The notes under the pieces: model-generated
Databases searched by the model: none
The model's input: the letters and a program-made list of their open reading frames with translations, nothing else
What the model was told of the DNA's origin: nothing
From: Chrysemys picta bellii
Lineage: Eukaryota; Chordata; Testudines; Emydidae
DNA: 64,000 bases
Assembly (NCBI RefSeq): GCF_011386835.1
Contig: NC_088809.1
Coordinates: 20,737,567 to 20,801,566, forward strand
Direction of reading: 5' to 3'
Made by a program: the position numbers and the translations under genes
In this document: piece after piece, positions 10,655 to 21,545 of the stretch
Layout: the number at the start of each line of letters is the position of its first letter
Numbering within the stretch: position 1 is the stretch's first letter

Positions 10655-10815
10655 GGTTCCATGGAAAATTCAGCCTTTGCACTCAAGCCCCGAAAACCCA
10701 AATTTTTCAAGCCCAAACCTGAAACGTTTTCAGCCGAAAACTGCCAAGAATGGAAAAAATTGTTGGTTTTCAGCCAAAATTTTTCAGTTTTCTGTTGAAA
10801 ATCTGTGCTGACCTG
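10655..10815. repeat. AT-rich interspersed repeat (GAAAATTTTC type)
   Basis: Alternating GAAAA and TTTTCAG words ('ttttcagccgaaaactgcca', 'gttttcagccaaaatttttc'). The same texture occurs at 55110-55190. Family unnamed. Confidence 0.35.
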
Positions 10816-10834
10816 ACCTAGTACAGGCACATAG

Positions 10835-10886
10835 TGAAAGACATGCCCTACCCTGAAAAGTTTACGGGGTAAACAGAGGCACAGAT
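10835..10886 (-). repeat. Short MIR-like tail
   Basis: 'catgccctaccctgaaaagt' followed by GGGGTAAACAGAGGCACAGA resembles the complement of the CORE-SINE tail and core. It is cut off by the adjoining CR1 3' end. Confidence 0.35.
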
Positions 10887-11175
10887 CATAGAATATTAGG
10901 GTTGGAAGGGACCTCAGGAGGTCATCTACTCCAACCCCCTGCTCAAAGCAGGGCCAATCCCCAACTAAATCATCCCAGCCAGGGCTTTGTCAAGCCAGGC
11001 CTTAAAAACCTCTAAGGAAGGAGATTCCACCACCTCCCTAGGTAACCCATTCCAGTGCTTCACCACACTCCGAGTGAAATAGTGTTTCCTAATATCCAAC
11101 CTAGACCTCCCCCACTGCAACTTGAGACCATTACTCCTTGTTCTGTCATCAGGTACCACTGAGAACAGTCTAGAT

Positions 11176-11563
11176 CAGTGGTTCCCAAACTTTAACAGCC
11201 TGCGAACCCTTTTCACTAAATTGTGAAATCTCATGAACCCCCTCTTAAAAATGAATATTTCCCGGGATTTAAGTTTAAATTTCCTCAGTGTGATGGATGT
11301 GCTTGCTTTGCTCTGCATAGCTCTTGGAAGTCCGGAACCACTGCCGGCTCCCCCGCTGACGGGGGCAGGGCTCGGGCTGCCAGCCCCAACTGCCCGGCCC
11401 CGCTCTTCCTGGGGCTCGGGCTGTCTGCCCTGCAACCGGGTCCCACCTGCTGCCTCCAGTGCCCGGGGTCCTCTGGCCGCCATTAGTGACATTTTTCTGG
11501 CGAACTGCCTGTAACATTCTGCAAACCCCCAGGGGTTCGCGAACCCCACTTTGGGAACCACTG
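11176..11563. mobile_element. hAT (Charlie-like) non-autonomous element
   Basis: A 388-bp insertion in CR1 flanked by a perfect 8-bp duplication GTCTAGAT (11168-11175 and 11564-11571). The terminal inverted repeats share CAGTGGTTCCCAAA exactly. An 8-bp duplication and CAG..CTG ends define hAT transposons. It has no transposase domain. Confidence 0.88.
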
Positions 11564-11571
11564 GTCTAGAT

Positions 11572-12071
11572 CCATCCTCTTTGGAACCCCCTTTCAGGTA
11601 GTTGAAAGCAGCTATCAAATCCCCCCTCACTCTTCTCTTCTGCAGACTAAACAATCCCAGTTCCCTCAGCCTCTCCCCATAAGTCATGTGCTCCAGCCCC
11701 CTAATCATTTTTGTTGCCCTCCGCTGGACTCTTTCCAATTTTTCCACATCCTTCTTGTAGTGTGGGGCCCAAAACTGGACACAGTACTCCGGATGAGGCC
11801 TCACCAATGTCAAATAGAGGGGAATGATCACGTCCCTTGATCTGCTGGCAATGCCCCTACAGCCCAAAATGCCGTTAGCCTTCTTGGCAACAAGGGCACA
11901 CTGTTGACTCATATCCAGCTTCTTGTTCACTGTAACCCCTAGGTCCTTTTCTGCAGAACTGCTGCCTAGCCCTTCGGTCCCTAGTCTGTAGCAGTGCATG
12001 GGATTCTTCCGTCCTAAGTGCAGGACTCTGTACTTGTCCTTGTTGAACCTCATCAGATTTCTTTGGCCCAA
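11572..12071 (-). pseudogene. CR1 ORF2 C-terminal half (fragment)
   Basis: The frame begins [20 protein letters not shown] and runs through CR1 thumb/C-terminal landmarks: [57 protein letters not shown] text and a LKGG end. The open frame continues to 11175 only because it reads into the hAT insertion, so the 298-codon frame is a chimaera and not a gene. Confidence 0.8.
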
Positions 12072-12451
12072 TCCTCTAATTTGTCTAGGTCCCTCTGTAT
12101 CTTATTCCTACCCTCCAGCGTATCTACCACTCCTCCCAGTTTAGTGTCATCTGCAAACTTGGATGGGGTGGAGTCCACACCATCCTCTAGATCATTGATG
12201 AAGATATTGAACAAAACTGGCCCCAGGACCAACCCTTGGGGCACTCCGCTTGAAACCGGCTGCCAACTAGACATGGAGCCATTGATCACTACCCGTTGAG
12301 CCGGACGATCTAGCCAGCTTTCTATCCACCTTATAGTCCATTCATCCAGCCCATACTTCTTTAACTTGACAGCAAGAATATTGTGGGAGACCATATCAAA
12401 AGCTTTGCTAAAGTCAAGGAATAATACGTCCACTGCTTTCCCCTCATCCAC
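12053..12451 (-). pseudogene. CR1 reverse-transcriptase palm fragment
   Basis: 132 codons with the RT motifs [37 protein letters not shown] and the catalytic FADD box ([11 protein letters not shown]), as in CR1/L2-clade enzymes. The neighbouring fragments 11572-12071 and 12470-12658 are in other frames, so ORF2 is frameshifted here. Confidence 0.85.
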
Positions 12452-12469
12452 AGAGCCAGTTATCTCCTC

Positions 12470-12605
12470 CTAGAAGGCAATTAGGTTAGTCAGGCACGAC
12501 TTCCCCTTGGTGAATCCATGCTGACTGTTCCTGATCACTTTCCTCTCCTCTAAGTGCATCAGAATTGATTTCTTGAGGACCTGCTCCATGATTTTTCCAG
12601 GGACA
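12470..12605 (-). pseudogene. CR1 reverse-transcriptase fingers fragment
   Basis: Minus frame reading [19 protein letters not shown] then [20 protein letters not shown], the RT segment just before the palm. It is truncated at 12605 by the junction with a MITE-like sequence. Confidence 0.75.
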
Positions 12606-12608
12606 TCT

Positions 12609-12811
12609 ACATCTACATTGCAGACGGGGGCTGTGATTACATGTGTAGACATACCCAAGCTAGCTCAGGCACCAACAATAGTGAAGACCCAGAAGCACGG
12701 ATGTCAGCCTACGCTGTACAGGGTATGTCCCGCCTGTTGCAGCACTATTGGTGCTAGCCAGGATCTCTCTATATGTGCTGCAGTGACACCCCTGGATTGC
12801 AGTGTAGACAT
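12609..12811. mobile_element. MITE with GTCTACACTGCA termini
   Basis: The left end ACATCTACATTGCAGACGGG and the reverse complement of the right end (ATGTCTACACTGCAATCCAG) form imperfect inverted repeats. Related copies lie at 18163-18361 and 41005-41305. No target duplication is visible. Confidence 0.5.
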
Positions 12812-12824
12812 TTCTAGAGAGAGG

Positions 12825-12925
12825 ACGTGACTTAATCAAAGTCACACAGCAAAAATAGGACCTAGATTTGCTGGACCTAGATCCTATCCATTGGACCACA
12901 AAGCGATCTCATTTAGTTCTTTTCC
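12825..12925 (-). repeat. MIR-like fragment
   Basis: 'gacttaatcaaagtcacaca' followed by CCTATCCATTGGACCACAAAG matches the complement of the MIR core and 5' region. Confidence 0.45.
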
Positions 12926-12929
12926 AAAC

Positions 12930-13215
12930 AGCTGCTTGGGTCTGGCAAACAGAGGCTAGGGACACCATCCCTGCCCATCCTGGCTAATAGCCATTGATGG
13001 ACCTATCCTCCAGGAACTTATCTAGTTCTTTCTTGAACCCTGTTATGGTTTTGGCCTTCACAACATCCCCTGGCAAGGAGTTCCACAGACTGACTGTGCG
13101 TTGTGTGAAGAAATACTTCCTTGTGTTTGTTTTAAACCTGCTGCCTACAAATTTCACTGGGTGACCCCTAGTTCTTGTGTTAAATGAAGAAATATTACTT
13201 CCTGTCACCTCCCTA
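12930..13215 (-). mobile_element. CR1 LINE fragment, second subfamily
   Basis: The minus frame 12984-13208 reads SFNTRTRGHPVKFVG, KYFFTQRTVSLWNSLPGDVV and TITGFKKELDKFLEDRSING, the ORF2 end of a distinct CR1 subfamily. The 3' UTR lies at 12930-12983 ('gctaatagccattgatggac'). It is truncated at both sides. Confidence 0.8.
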
Positions 13216-13344
13216 AATCCTAATAAGATCTGTAGTCATCCTGCCTCGAGCTGAAAATTGTGATTTATCACAGGGCCAAGTTCCACAGGCCTCAGAGCTA
13301 TTGGCAGAAAGACACCTCACCTGTCGACGTGACTTCGCTGCTTT

Positions 13345-13755
13345 TCAATGACTACAGCGTCTTAACGCTGCTCTTATCCCGAGCGTGTCCAAGTGGCTTT
13401 GCCAGCCATTGACTATCATTAAGCCTGCAACTGACAGCAATGAATCACCGCCAGATGGTGTACCCTTCAAGTCCGTCGCTCCGACTTCCGTCGCCAGGAG
13501 CTTGTGTGAAATATCTTCCACCTTGCACTTGATCACCGTCAACGCGACCTGAGCTGTGACTAATCTCTTGTGAAGCAAATCGAGTTCTCCTGTTACCAAT
13601 GCCTTCATCTCGGCAACAATAAACCTCTCCAGAGCCTCTCCGGCTAGGGAGGGCAGCCACCCCTGGAATGGAATAAGGGGTTCAAGTACTTGTCTTCCTG
13701 AAATCAGAACACACACCCCATCCCCCTGATGGCCAGGTGGGAGAATGACCTTCAT
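13345..13755 (-). other. Unassigned 136-codon open frame
   Basis: The minus frame contains a leucine- and valine-rich helical stretch (VTGELDLLHKRLVTAQVAL). A pyrimidine tract ending in CCCCACCTGAG lies just upstream of the ATG. I recognise no family and find no good donor. Frames of this length arise by chance in a window of this size, so this is only noted. Confidence 0.15.
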
Positions 13756-13759
13756 AGTG

Positions 13760-14160
13760 GCTCAGGTGGGGAGAGAGAAGAGAGAGAAGCGGGATTGTTC
13801 CTAGCTTTGATGTACACACACACAGGGTTAGCCTGGCTTCCAGATTAACTTTATGAATGATAAGACCTTATGAGCCTTGCACAATGGTATGGCAGTAAAT
13901 TAAGCCGAGTCCTGCATCTCTTATGCTCAACCCCAGTTCCAAACCTGGGCTCTCAGTGGCCCCATGGTAAGAAGCAAGTTAAAGGTCTCTCGCAAGCGGG
14001 GCATATGCCTTCCATTTTGAACGGTGCATCTTTAAGATAAGGTTTAGGGTAGTCAGAATCAGATCTAATGCTATGCTGGAGGAAGCCGCCCTACGGCTCC
14101 TGACTCAGAGCATCATGACCTTCCCCACGCCTTCATCTGAAACAGCAGGTATTGGCCATT
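13760..14160. other. No feature recognised
   Basis: A short (CA) run near 13813-13824; otherwise nothing identified. Confidence 0.3.
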
Positions 14161-14164
14161 GTCT

Positions 14165-14425
14165 ACCAGAGGCCTCTGAATTACATGGGCCAATGATCTG
14201 ATGCAGTATGAGAGGATGAGAACTTAAAGACTAGATGGACCAATGGGATGATCCAGCGAGGCAGGAGGAAGGACACCAGACTAACTGGATCAGTGATCCG
14301 ATATGGAAACAGCTGGAGTATGTCCCTATAGGTCGTATTTCTATCTGTACATCTAGGATGTGATCCAGAGGCCACTGAAGCCAAGGACACTGGCGCTGGA
14401 TTAGGTCCTCATGGCCAACCTGAAC
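14165..14425 (+). repeat. Diverged CR1 3'-end-like repeats
   Basis: Three successive segments resemble the CR1 3' phrase: CCAATGATCTGATGCAGTATG, GACTAGATGGACCAATGGGAT and AACTGGATCAGTGATCCGATA. They could be a degenerate tandem or stacked old copies. Confidence 0.3.
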
Positions 14426-14985
14426 CTTCATTCTGAGACTGAAAAAGGGATGTGTCATGTTTAGGGCGACAGTTCTTTGTTGGGAGGCCGATTGGGCATG
14501 GTAGATGTGTGAAAGCAGGCTCTGTCCTACAGGCATAATGACCCTCCAGTGAGGTCATCTGAATGGAGCCCTGGGCCTCTGGATGGAGAAGCAGGAGTTC
14601 CTGCTGCATGGATTGAAACAACAGGAATGAACTCCTGCCCCCGTTGGTGCAGCTAGTGGGAGTTTTGTCATTTACTTCATTGGGGCCAGGATGTTACCCC
14701 ACCTCTCTTAGCTGAGAGGCAATAGCAGACTCTAGCTATGGTTTAGCTGCTCTAGGGGAACAGAGATGGACTTGGCCAGTGTCCTAACCCAGCCCTTAAC
14801 CTTTTCCACACCCCGGTCCCATGTTTGAACGGAAAAAGTCTGAGGAGCTCCCTCGCATCTAGCCATAAAAAATGAGAAGATGGCTGCAACCCCTTCAAAC
14901 CTATGGAGGGGGACACCTCTCGGTGGAGAACCCATGGGCTGCACCAGCAGTTCTCACCGTTTAAAAGTACTTAGCAGCATCCCTG
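14426..14985. other. No feature recognised
   Basis: No repeat termini and no supported reading frame. Confidence 0.3.
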
Positions 14986-14989
14986 TCCC

Positions 14990-15260
14990 TTTAAGGATTG
15001 AAAATGTAGCTCTCTAATATATCAAGCTTCCTAGCCCCGCAGTGTAGGCTCCTATGGGAACAGGTATGGCTTGGGATACGCCTTTATCAACTCAGTTTCC
15101 AGAAGCTTATTATCTGTTAGGAGATTTCAATGCATATGAAATATGAAGCCGCTAATTTGTATTTTAATATTCCTCCTGTGTCCCATCAGCCGTATAAATT
15201 AAGTAAATTCAATCAAAGGCCATCTCTTATCTATTACATGTGCATGTTTTACCAGCGCGC
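14990..15260. other. Candidate conserved non-coding block
   Basis: AT-rich, repeat-free. It contains ATGCATATGAAATATGAAG, GCTAATTTGTATTTTAATAT and GCCGTATAAATTAAGTAAAT. Octamer- and homeobox-type words are dense. Called from composition only. Confidence 0.28.
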
Positions 15261-15392
15261 TTCAGAGGGTTGGATCAGTTACAAAGCAACAGACGAAGAG
15301 AACAGAAAACTGAGATCTCTCCCGATCTATCAAAGTCAGATGGAGGGAGAGCACTGATCGCAAGGAACTAGAGAAACAACAGTGTGAGCAGT

Positions 15393-15431
15393 AAAAAAAA
15401 AAAAGAAAGAAAGAAAGAGAGAGAGAGAGAA
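15393..15431. repeat. A-rich to (GAAA)n/(GA)n microsatellite
   Basis: About 13 A bases, then GAAAGAAAGAAA, then a GAGAGAGAGAGA run. Confidence 0.92.
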
Positions 15432-15434
15432 GCC

Positions 15435-17920
15435 GGAGCGCTCTCTTTTCTCTTTCCTTTCGACCTTCTGAACGTTGCATTGCAAGTGAATGAGAACCGA
15501 CTTCCTCCATCTTCGAGGCCAAAACACACGCCAGGAAGTCGGCACGTTCGGAGTTACGGCTCCCCCAGCAATCGTAACTTGGCCTCTTTGTGGGCGCGTA
15601 GTATTTTGTGCTGCTCTTTATGGGACTAACTTTAATGTCTTAATATATATGGGAACGTGCCCGATGGGGGAATCATAACTTTGAACTTCTTGATTTCTGT
15701 GCGTGTAAAATCTCAAACCAAAAAAACCAACCTCAAGTAAATTTACATTGTGGTTGTTTGTTTTTATACCCAGAAAGAGGAGAAAAGTAAGTGCCAATGT
15801 GTTTATCGGACAGGGTAGAGCTTCCACTCACATTGCGTGTGCACTGTGGTTGCACATGGCGTCCTCTGGAGAGGGGGGAATGTGACAATGCCACACTGGA
15901 GCTCCCCACAAAGGCCTGATGAACTTCTTATGCCATGTTATAGGTAGCAAGGGGGAGTAACAGTATCAGCAGAGGAAAGGTGGCTTGCCAGGGAGGGAAA
16001 GTCCCTAAGGGCTGTGGGTGAAATTCACCCCCTAAGTAGAAGGCCAATGCAGCCACTTAGGGCTTGCGTTGAGCCTGGCGTGGGTCTTCTGCATGAGGGT
16101 GAATTTCAATATATGGACATGGATGGGGAGAGTCTGAAGTGGATTGGATCTGAGAAGCCTGGTGCATGCCAGCTGCTGAGAAGGGAGAGTCCTTGCACCA
16201 TCGTATGGGTGAGAAGAACTCTATTGTGCAGCGTGACTAGGAACAGGCAAAGAAGGCTGGCTTGGGGGGGGAGGTGGAGAACCAAAAGCAAAGGGTGTCT
16301 TGGATCCGAGTTCCATGTGATCCGAATCGTCAAAGCCCAGGGGAGGGCTGGGTACAAGGCTCTGGCTTTGGCCCCTCTCACACAGTGACGCCGTGGCTTG
16401 GTGTGGCAGACTGGCTCTGCAGCAGGGCAGGGATAAGCAGTGCTGAAACGGATTCATGCATGCGAAGCAACTTCTGTATCTCTGGGACAGGGAGGGCAGG
16501 ACTACAAGCTGGAGGGAGATAAGCAGCACCGAGGAACCCTGTGTGCTGTTCTTCACAAGCTAAAGCTGGTATTTAACCACGTCATTCTTTGTGTTCCACA
16601 GCACTTCATAGCTTGAAAGGGACTAGCGCCTGCTGTTAGCTGTGACTGTCTGTTCTGCCCAACAGTCCAGAGCCATACCCCTCCATATGGACGGTGGCCT
16701 TTGGGCAGCCCTGCGTCCTCACACAACGTTAGCAGCTGCTCCATGCTGGAGCCAGGCACAGCTCCACACTCAGGTGCTGTGAGGTGCCAAAAGACGTGTG
16801 GGTGAGGGCATGTGTTGGCTTGGAGGGAGCATGTGAAAGGTCAGAGTTTCTGGGATGGACACTAGAAGTGCGGCACACTGCTCAAACTCTAGTCTGTCCA
16901 TCTTCTTCCTTCGCTAACACAGCCTTTGCTGGTGCCTGGGCCGTTCTGGGTCTGCTGGTTGCATAGGTCAGGGAACTGCGACTTGCTTCCCGTGGCTGAA
17001 AAGAAGCCGCTCAGACCCTATTTTCCTATCCATCTGTCGTCCCTGGAGGGATCTAAGACACAACAGAACTTGGAGGACACAGCTGGTTCCACAGCAGCAC
17101 GGCTGATACCCTCTCACAAGACTGGAAAGCTCTGCGTGAGAGGAACCCAGCCAAGGTGGGGCTGGTCCTCTGAGCCACAGGGAAGGCTAGGCCTGGGATA
17201 GCCGGAAATGTTTGAGACTGGATCTGGGTGTACCATCAGAGCTGTGTGTCTATGATCATAATATCAAGGGGATGGCAGGTTGGGGTGACGGGCATTTCAT
17301 GACAGGGAGTGCTGCATATCAGGGGTGATATGCACCTATAGAACGTCACCTGGGAAGTTTGCACATGTGGCCCCTGTGCACTTGACACCAGTCCCTCCCT
17401 TTTGGGAGCCTTAACAATCTCGCTCCTAAAAGCCACCCCTTACCCATAAATAAAGCAAAATGAATAAAAACACACCGGCTGATGTGGCCCCCAGGGACGT
17501 CAGTGGAGTCCCACCAGGAGAGGACTTAGCTCTGAAGTGAGTAGGTGGTTTATGGCAGAGCAGGGCAAGAAAAAAAAATCTCACCCAAGCCCTGCAATGT
17601 GGAAAAAGCCATCCCCTGCCTCTGAACTACTTAGCCACTCTAAACATTTGTCTGCTGCCTCCTGATCCCTCCCTCCGGGTAAAGCCAAAATATAACGAGA
17701 CATGGAAGGAATGAAATCATTGCCTAAAGACACACATACCCCCCTTCTCCATGAGGGAGGCGGGGAGGGGGAATTTCTGAGAGGTGTTCACGGTGCCTCA
17801 GAGCCTTTCGCTTCAACATCGCCTTGCAAACGCTGAGAAACCCTCCCTGGGCTTTTGGCTCGTTTCCCCCAAGGCTGGTGTAGCATTAAGTTCTTTGATC
17901 TGAAAGCAGCCTTTCGAAAT
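15435..17920. other. Mostly unassigned sequence
   Basis: No repeat family or gene recognised across 2.5 kb. The open frame at 16014-16388 (124 codons, plus) has no domain. Two short CAAACCAAAAAAACC and AATAAATAAAGCAAAATG patches are low complexity. Confidence 0.3.
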
Positions 17921-17924
17921 TGCT

Positions 17925-18070
17925 GCCTGCCTCCGCGCCTGGTGCGATACATAAATCCTCGCCATGATCCTCGGAGACGGGAAGCAGTTACACCCGGCGC
18001 GGCGGAAGCAAGCCGGGGCCCAAAGGAAGGTGCCTGGCGAAAGAAAGGAGGCCGGCCGGCGGGGAGCTTT
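17925..18070. other. Local CpG-rich patch
   Basis: About 15 CpG dinucleotides within roughly 140 bp (for example CCCGGCGCGGCGG and GGCCGGCCGGCGG), in sequence that is otherwise CpG-poor. It could be a small unmethylated regulatory element. A 95-codon plus frame crosses it with no recognised domain. Confidence 0.35.
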
Positions 18071-18162
18071 GATGGTTGGGGGGATCCGAAGGTTCAGAAA
18101 GAAGTTCTGCAGCTGATTAAAGCGGTGGCGACCGCTGGATAAACTCCAGCCAGGGGATCTCA

Positions 18163-18361
18163 GGGCACGTCTCCACTGCAGTCATGGGGTGTGATTACAG
18201 CTCGCTTAGACACATCGAACTATCTCAGGAGCAGCGAATCCGTAGCAGCAGCCGAGGCTTCAGTGCGGGCTGGCCACCTGAGTCATTCTGCAGGATTGCA
18301 GGCCGCCTTATACAGCGTGCACTGATGCCTGCTACCCCGTGATTGCAGTGTAGACGGACCC
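18163..18361. mobile_element. MITE with GTCTACACTGCA termini
   Basis: The left end GGGCACGTCTCCACTGCAG and the reverse complement of the right end, GGGTCCGTCTACACTGCAA, are inverted repeats matching over about 28 bp with five mismatches. Length 199 bp. No target duplication is seen. Confidence 0.6.
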
Positions 18362-18864
18362 GGCGTCCCTGACCCATCGTGCTCCAAAGCAGACCTCAGG
18401 AAGGTGGGTTTAGCCCCTGAGAGAGGAGTGGCAGATCCTACAGGAGGGGCACAGATGCTCCTTAGATGTTCTCTTAGAAGTGCACGGGTGCTTATTAGGG
18501 GCCTGATCCACCAGAACGCTGCATGGGTGTGAGGGACACGCAGTCCTCTGCACGATCGGCCTTCTGCATGCATCGTTACTTAGTGCACCTACGAGACTTG
18601 AACCACACCTGTGCCCGCTGCACACGTGTGCGCTGCACATCCGTAGGGCTTGTCGAAGACCTGCCCTTGTCTTCTCGACTCCCCAGATATGCACCGTCTT
18701 CACTGTGCACCCGTCTACATGCCTGTGCACCTGTGTCCATTACACTCCTGAAAGCAGGTGCCGTACGTCCCATGTCCCTTTGCAAGGCTGGAGTCCGACC
18801 GACCTTAGTGCTGCCTCAGTCACAGCAGGCCAGGTGTCTGGTTCCTCAGACAGATCGGTCACAT
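18362..18864. other. No feature recognised
   Basis: Contains a TGCAC/GTGCA-rich stretch at 18575-18730 with no clear repeat unit. Confidence 0.25.
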
Positions 18865-18872
18865 CCCGGGGC

Positions 18873-19048
18873 TAGGGTTGCCAACGCTCCAGGATTGGCC
18901 TGGAGTCTCCCGGAATCGACATCGATCTGCCGGTGACTATTGAAAGCCATCCGAGAGATTTTAATAGGATATTTTAAGAAAATGAGATTATGTCATGTTG
19001 GACTAAAAAAGTCTCTCGGAGTAGCTAGAGTCAGAGTTGGCAGCCTTA
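18873..19048. mobile_element. hAT-type MITE with perfect 8-bp target duplication
   Basis: Termini TAGGGTTGCCAAC and (reverse complement of right end) TAAGGCTGCCAACTC. CCCGGGGC occurs exactly at 18865-18872 and 19049-19056. Length 176 bp, no coding capacity. Confidence 0.88.
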
Positions 19049-19056
19049 CCCGGGGC

Positions 19057-19386
19057 CAAGTGTGGGTGCTCAGAACCTGCACATATCAGCCCCTCGGCAC
19101 CCAAAAATGAAAGTTGCCTAAACTCAGTGTCCACTTTTGCAATGGGAATCCAACCCCTCTCTTGGCCCTGCCACTCCCCCCTCTGTAAATATCGGGCTCA
19201 TGGGGCCTGCTTCACTGTGGGGCTGTGAGGGTTCACTAGCGAATGTCTTCAAAGTGTTTTCAGCCCCTTGGATGGAGCCAACGGCCCAAGCAGAGACCTG
19301 GCCGCAAGGCTCTGTGTGCGGCAGAACATACGAGCAGTGGGGAGAACGTAGGGCAAGGCTGATTCCCCTGCACTTTGCTCTCCGCT
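19057..19386. other. No feature recognised
   Basis: Nothing identified between the hAT MITE and the CR1 end. Confidence 0.3.
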
Positions 19387-19574
19387 AGTCATAGATTCAT
19401 AGATTCTAGGACTGGAAGGGACCTCGAGAGGTCATCGAGTCCAGTCCCCTGCCCGCATGGCAGGACCAAATACTGTCTAGACCATCCCGGATAGACATTT
19501 ATCTAACCTACTCTTAAATATCTCCAGAGATGGAGATTCCACAACCTCCCTAGGCAATTTATTCCAGTGTTTAA

Positions 19575-20048
19575 TCACTCTGTCAGGAACTTTTTCCTAA
19601 TGTCCAACCTAAACCTTCCATGCTGCAGTTTAAGCCCATTGCTTCTTGTTCTATCCTTAGAGGGTAAGGTGAACAAGTTTTCTCCCTCCTCCTTATGACA
19701 CCCTTTTAGATACCTGAAAACTGCTATCATGTCCCCTCTCAGTCTTCTCTTTTCCAAACTAAACAAACCCAGTTCTTTCAGCCTACCTTCATAGGTCATG
19801 TTCTCTAGACCTTTAATCATTCTTGTTGCTCTTCTCTGGACCCTCTTCAATTTCTCCACATCTTTCTTGAAATGCGGTGCCCAGAACTGGACACAATACT
19901 CCAGTTGAGGCCTAACCAGCGCAGAGTAGAGTGGAAGAATGACATCTCGTGTCTTGCTCACAACACACCTGTTAATGCATCTCAGAATCAGGTTTGCTTT
20001 TTTTGCAACAGCATCACACTGTTGACTCATATTTAGCTTGTGGTCCAC
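19575..20048 (-). pseudogene. CR1 ORF2 C-terminal fragment
   Basis: 157 codons: [58 protein letters not shown] and [11 protein letters not shown] terminal frameshift removes the usual FFT..VVKHWN continuation. Confidence 0.85.
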
Positions 20049-20218
20049 TATAACCCCTAGATCCCTTTATGCCGTACTCCTTCCTACTCAGTCTCTTCTC
20101 ATTCTGTATGTGTGAAACTGATTGTTCCTTCCTAAGTGGAACACTTTGCATTTGTCTTTATTAAACTTCATCCTCCTTACCTCAGACCATTTCTCCAATA
20201 TGTCCAGATCATTTTGAA

Positions 20219-20659
20219 TTATGACCCTGTCCTCCAAAGCAGTTGCAATCCCTCCCAGTTTGGTATCATCTGCAAACTTTCTATGCCAATATCTAAGTCG
20301 TTAATGAAGATATTGAACAGAGCCGGTCCCAAAACAGACCCCTGTGGAACCCCACTTGTTATACCTTTCCAGCAGGATTGGGAACCATTAATAACTACTC
20401 TCCGAGTATGGTTATCCAGCCAGTTATGCACCCGCCTTATAGTAGCCCCATCTAAGTTGTATTTGCCTAGTTTATCGATAAGAATATCATGCGAGACCGT
20501 ATCAAATGCCTTACTAAAGTCTAGGTATACCACCTCCACCACTTCTCCCTTATCCACAAGACTCGTTATCCTATCAAAGAAAGCTATCAGATTGGTTTGA
20601 CACGATTTGTTCTTTACAAATCCATGCTGGCTATTCCTTATCACCCTACCACCTTCCAA
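20219..20659 (-). pseudogene. CR1 reverse-transcriptase fragment
   Basis: RT motifs [17 protein letters not shown] and [20 protein letters not shown]. The FADDTKLG catalytic box is encoded in the DNA just downstream (around 20261-20285) but in another frame, so a small deletion has broken the enzyme there. Confidence 0.85.
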
Positions 20660-20665
20660 GTGTTT

Positions 20666-21244
20666 TCAGATGATTTCCTTAATTACTTGCTCCATTATCT
20701 TCCCTGGCACAGAAGGTAAACTAACTGGTCTGTAGTTTCCTGGGTTGTTTTTATTTCCCTTTTTATAGATGGGCACTATGTTTGCCCTTTTCCAGTCTTC
20801 TGGAATCTCTCCTGTCTCCCATGATTTTCCAAAGATAATAGCTACAGGCTCAGATACCTCCTCTATTAGCTCCTTGAGTATTCTAGCATGCATTTCATCA
20901 GGCCCTGGTGACTTGCAGGCATCTCACTTTTCTAAGTGATTTTTAACTTGTTCTTTTTTTATTTTATCTTCCAAACCTACCCCCTTCCCATTAGCATTCA
21001 CTATGTTAGGCATTCCTTCAGACTTCTCGGTGAAGACCGAAACAAAGAAGTCATTGAGCATCTCTGCCATTTCCAAGTTTCCTGTTACTGTTTCTCCCTC
21101 CTCACTAAGCAGTGGGCCTACCCTGTCCTTGGTCTTCCTCTTGCTTCTAATGTATTGATAAAAAGTCTTCTTGTTTCCCTTTATGCCTGTAGCTAGTTTG
21201 AGCTCATTTTGTGCCTTTGCCTTTCTAATCTTGCCCCCCTGCAT
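20666..21244 (-). pseudogene. CR1 ORF2 region upstream of the RT palm
   Basis: Two minus frames. 20666-20893 has HARILKELIEEVSEPVAIIF and NNPGNYRPVSL. 20924-21244 has [20 protein letters not shown] and [16 protein letters not shown]. They are separated by a stop or frameshift near 20900. Confidence 0.8.
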
Positions 21245-21289
21245 TCCTGTGTTGTTTGCCTATATTCATCCTTTGGTATTATCCTTCAC

Positions 21290-21545
21290 GAGCTGACAGC
21301 GTCAGGGCCGGTCATTAGGTAACTTTGGCAAGGGTTCGAGTTGAAGTGAATACATCAAGTAGATTTACAGGGCTGCCTGAATTCCAACTGCTCACAAGGC
21401 ATGCATTTCCCTGAGAGACGACATGCTGATTTACCTGTCAGACAGCCGCATTAAGGAAATGGATAGCAGATCCCCGAGACACCCGAGCTCTGTTTAAACC
21501 TGTCTCGCTGCTATGGCAGATGAGTCATCAGAAGGTCACAAGGTG
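21290..21545. other. Candidate conserved non-coding block
   Basis: Repeat-free, includes GCTGATTTACCTGTCAGACA, GCCGCATTAAGGAAATGG and ATGAGTCATCAGAAGG. Composition-based guess only. Confidence 0.22.

Larger units (their letters stand above)
10887..12605 (-). mobile_element. CR1 LINE copy with reverse-transcriptase remains, split by a hAT element
   Basis: The 3' end at 10887 (CATAGAATATTAGGGTTGG) is followed by the complement of the ORF2 C-terminus and, after the hAT insertion at 11176-11563, the thumb and palm regions of reverse transcriptase. It stops at 12605, where a MITE begins, so it is 5'-truncated. Total CR1-derived length is about 1.33 kb. ORF2 is broken by a frameshift and stops, so the copy is dead. 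Confidence 0.9.
19388..21277 (-). mobile_element. CR1 LINE copy, 5'-truncated (about 1.9 kb)
   Basis: The 3' end (CATAGATTCATAGATTCTAG) lies at 19388. The minus strand then carries the ORF2 C-terminus, RT palm, RT fingers and the region upstream of RT ([20 protein letters not shown]). Truncated near 21277. Several frameshifts are present, including one at the catalytic region. This is the longest single uninterrupted RT-bearing CR1 in the first half of the window. Confidence 0.9.

Noticed and set aside
11175..12071. 298-codon minus-strand open frame
   Set aside because: The first part is CR1 ORF2; the rest is read-through into the hAT insertion. Not a host gene.
13345..13755. 136-codon minus frame as a gene
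   Set aside because: An acceptor-like tract precedes its ATG but there is no recognisable family or donor; kept only as a low-confidence note.
15772..15784. 13-nt possible microexon
   Set aside because: A TTTTTATACCCAG acceptor-like tract and AAAAGTAAGT donor-like site flank it, but such short pairs occur by chance and nothing else supports splicing.
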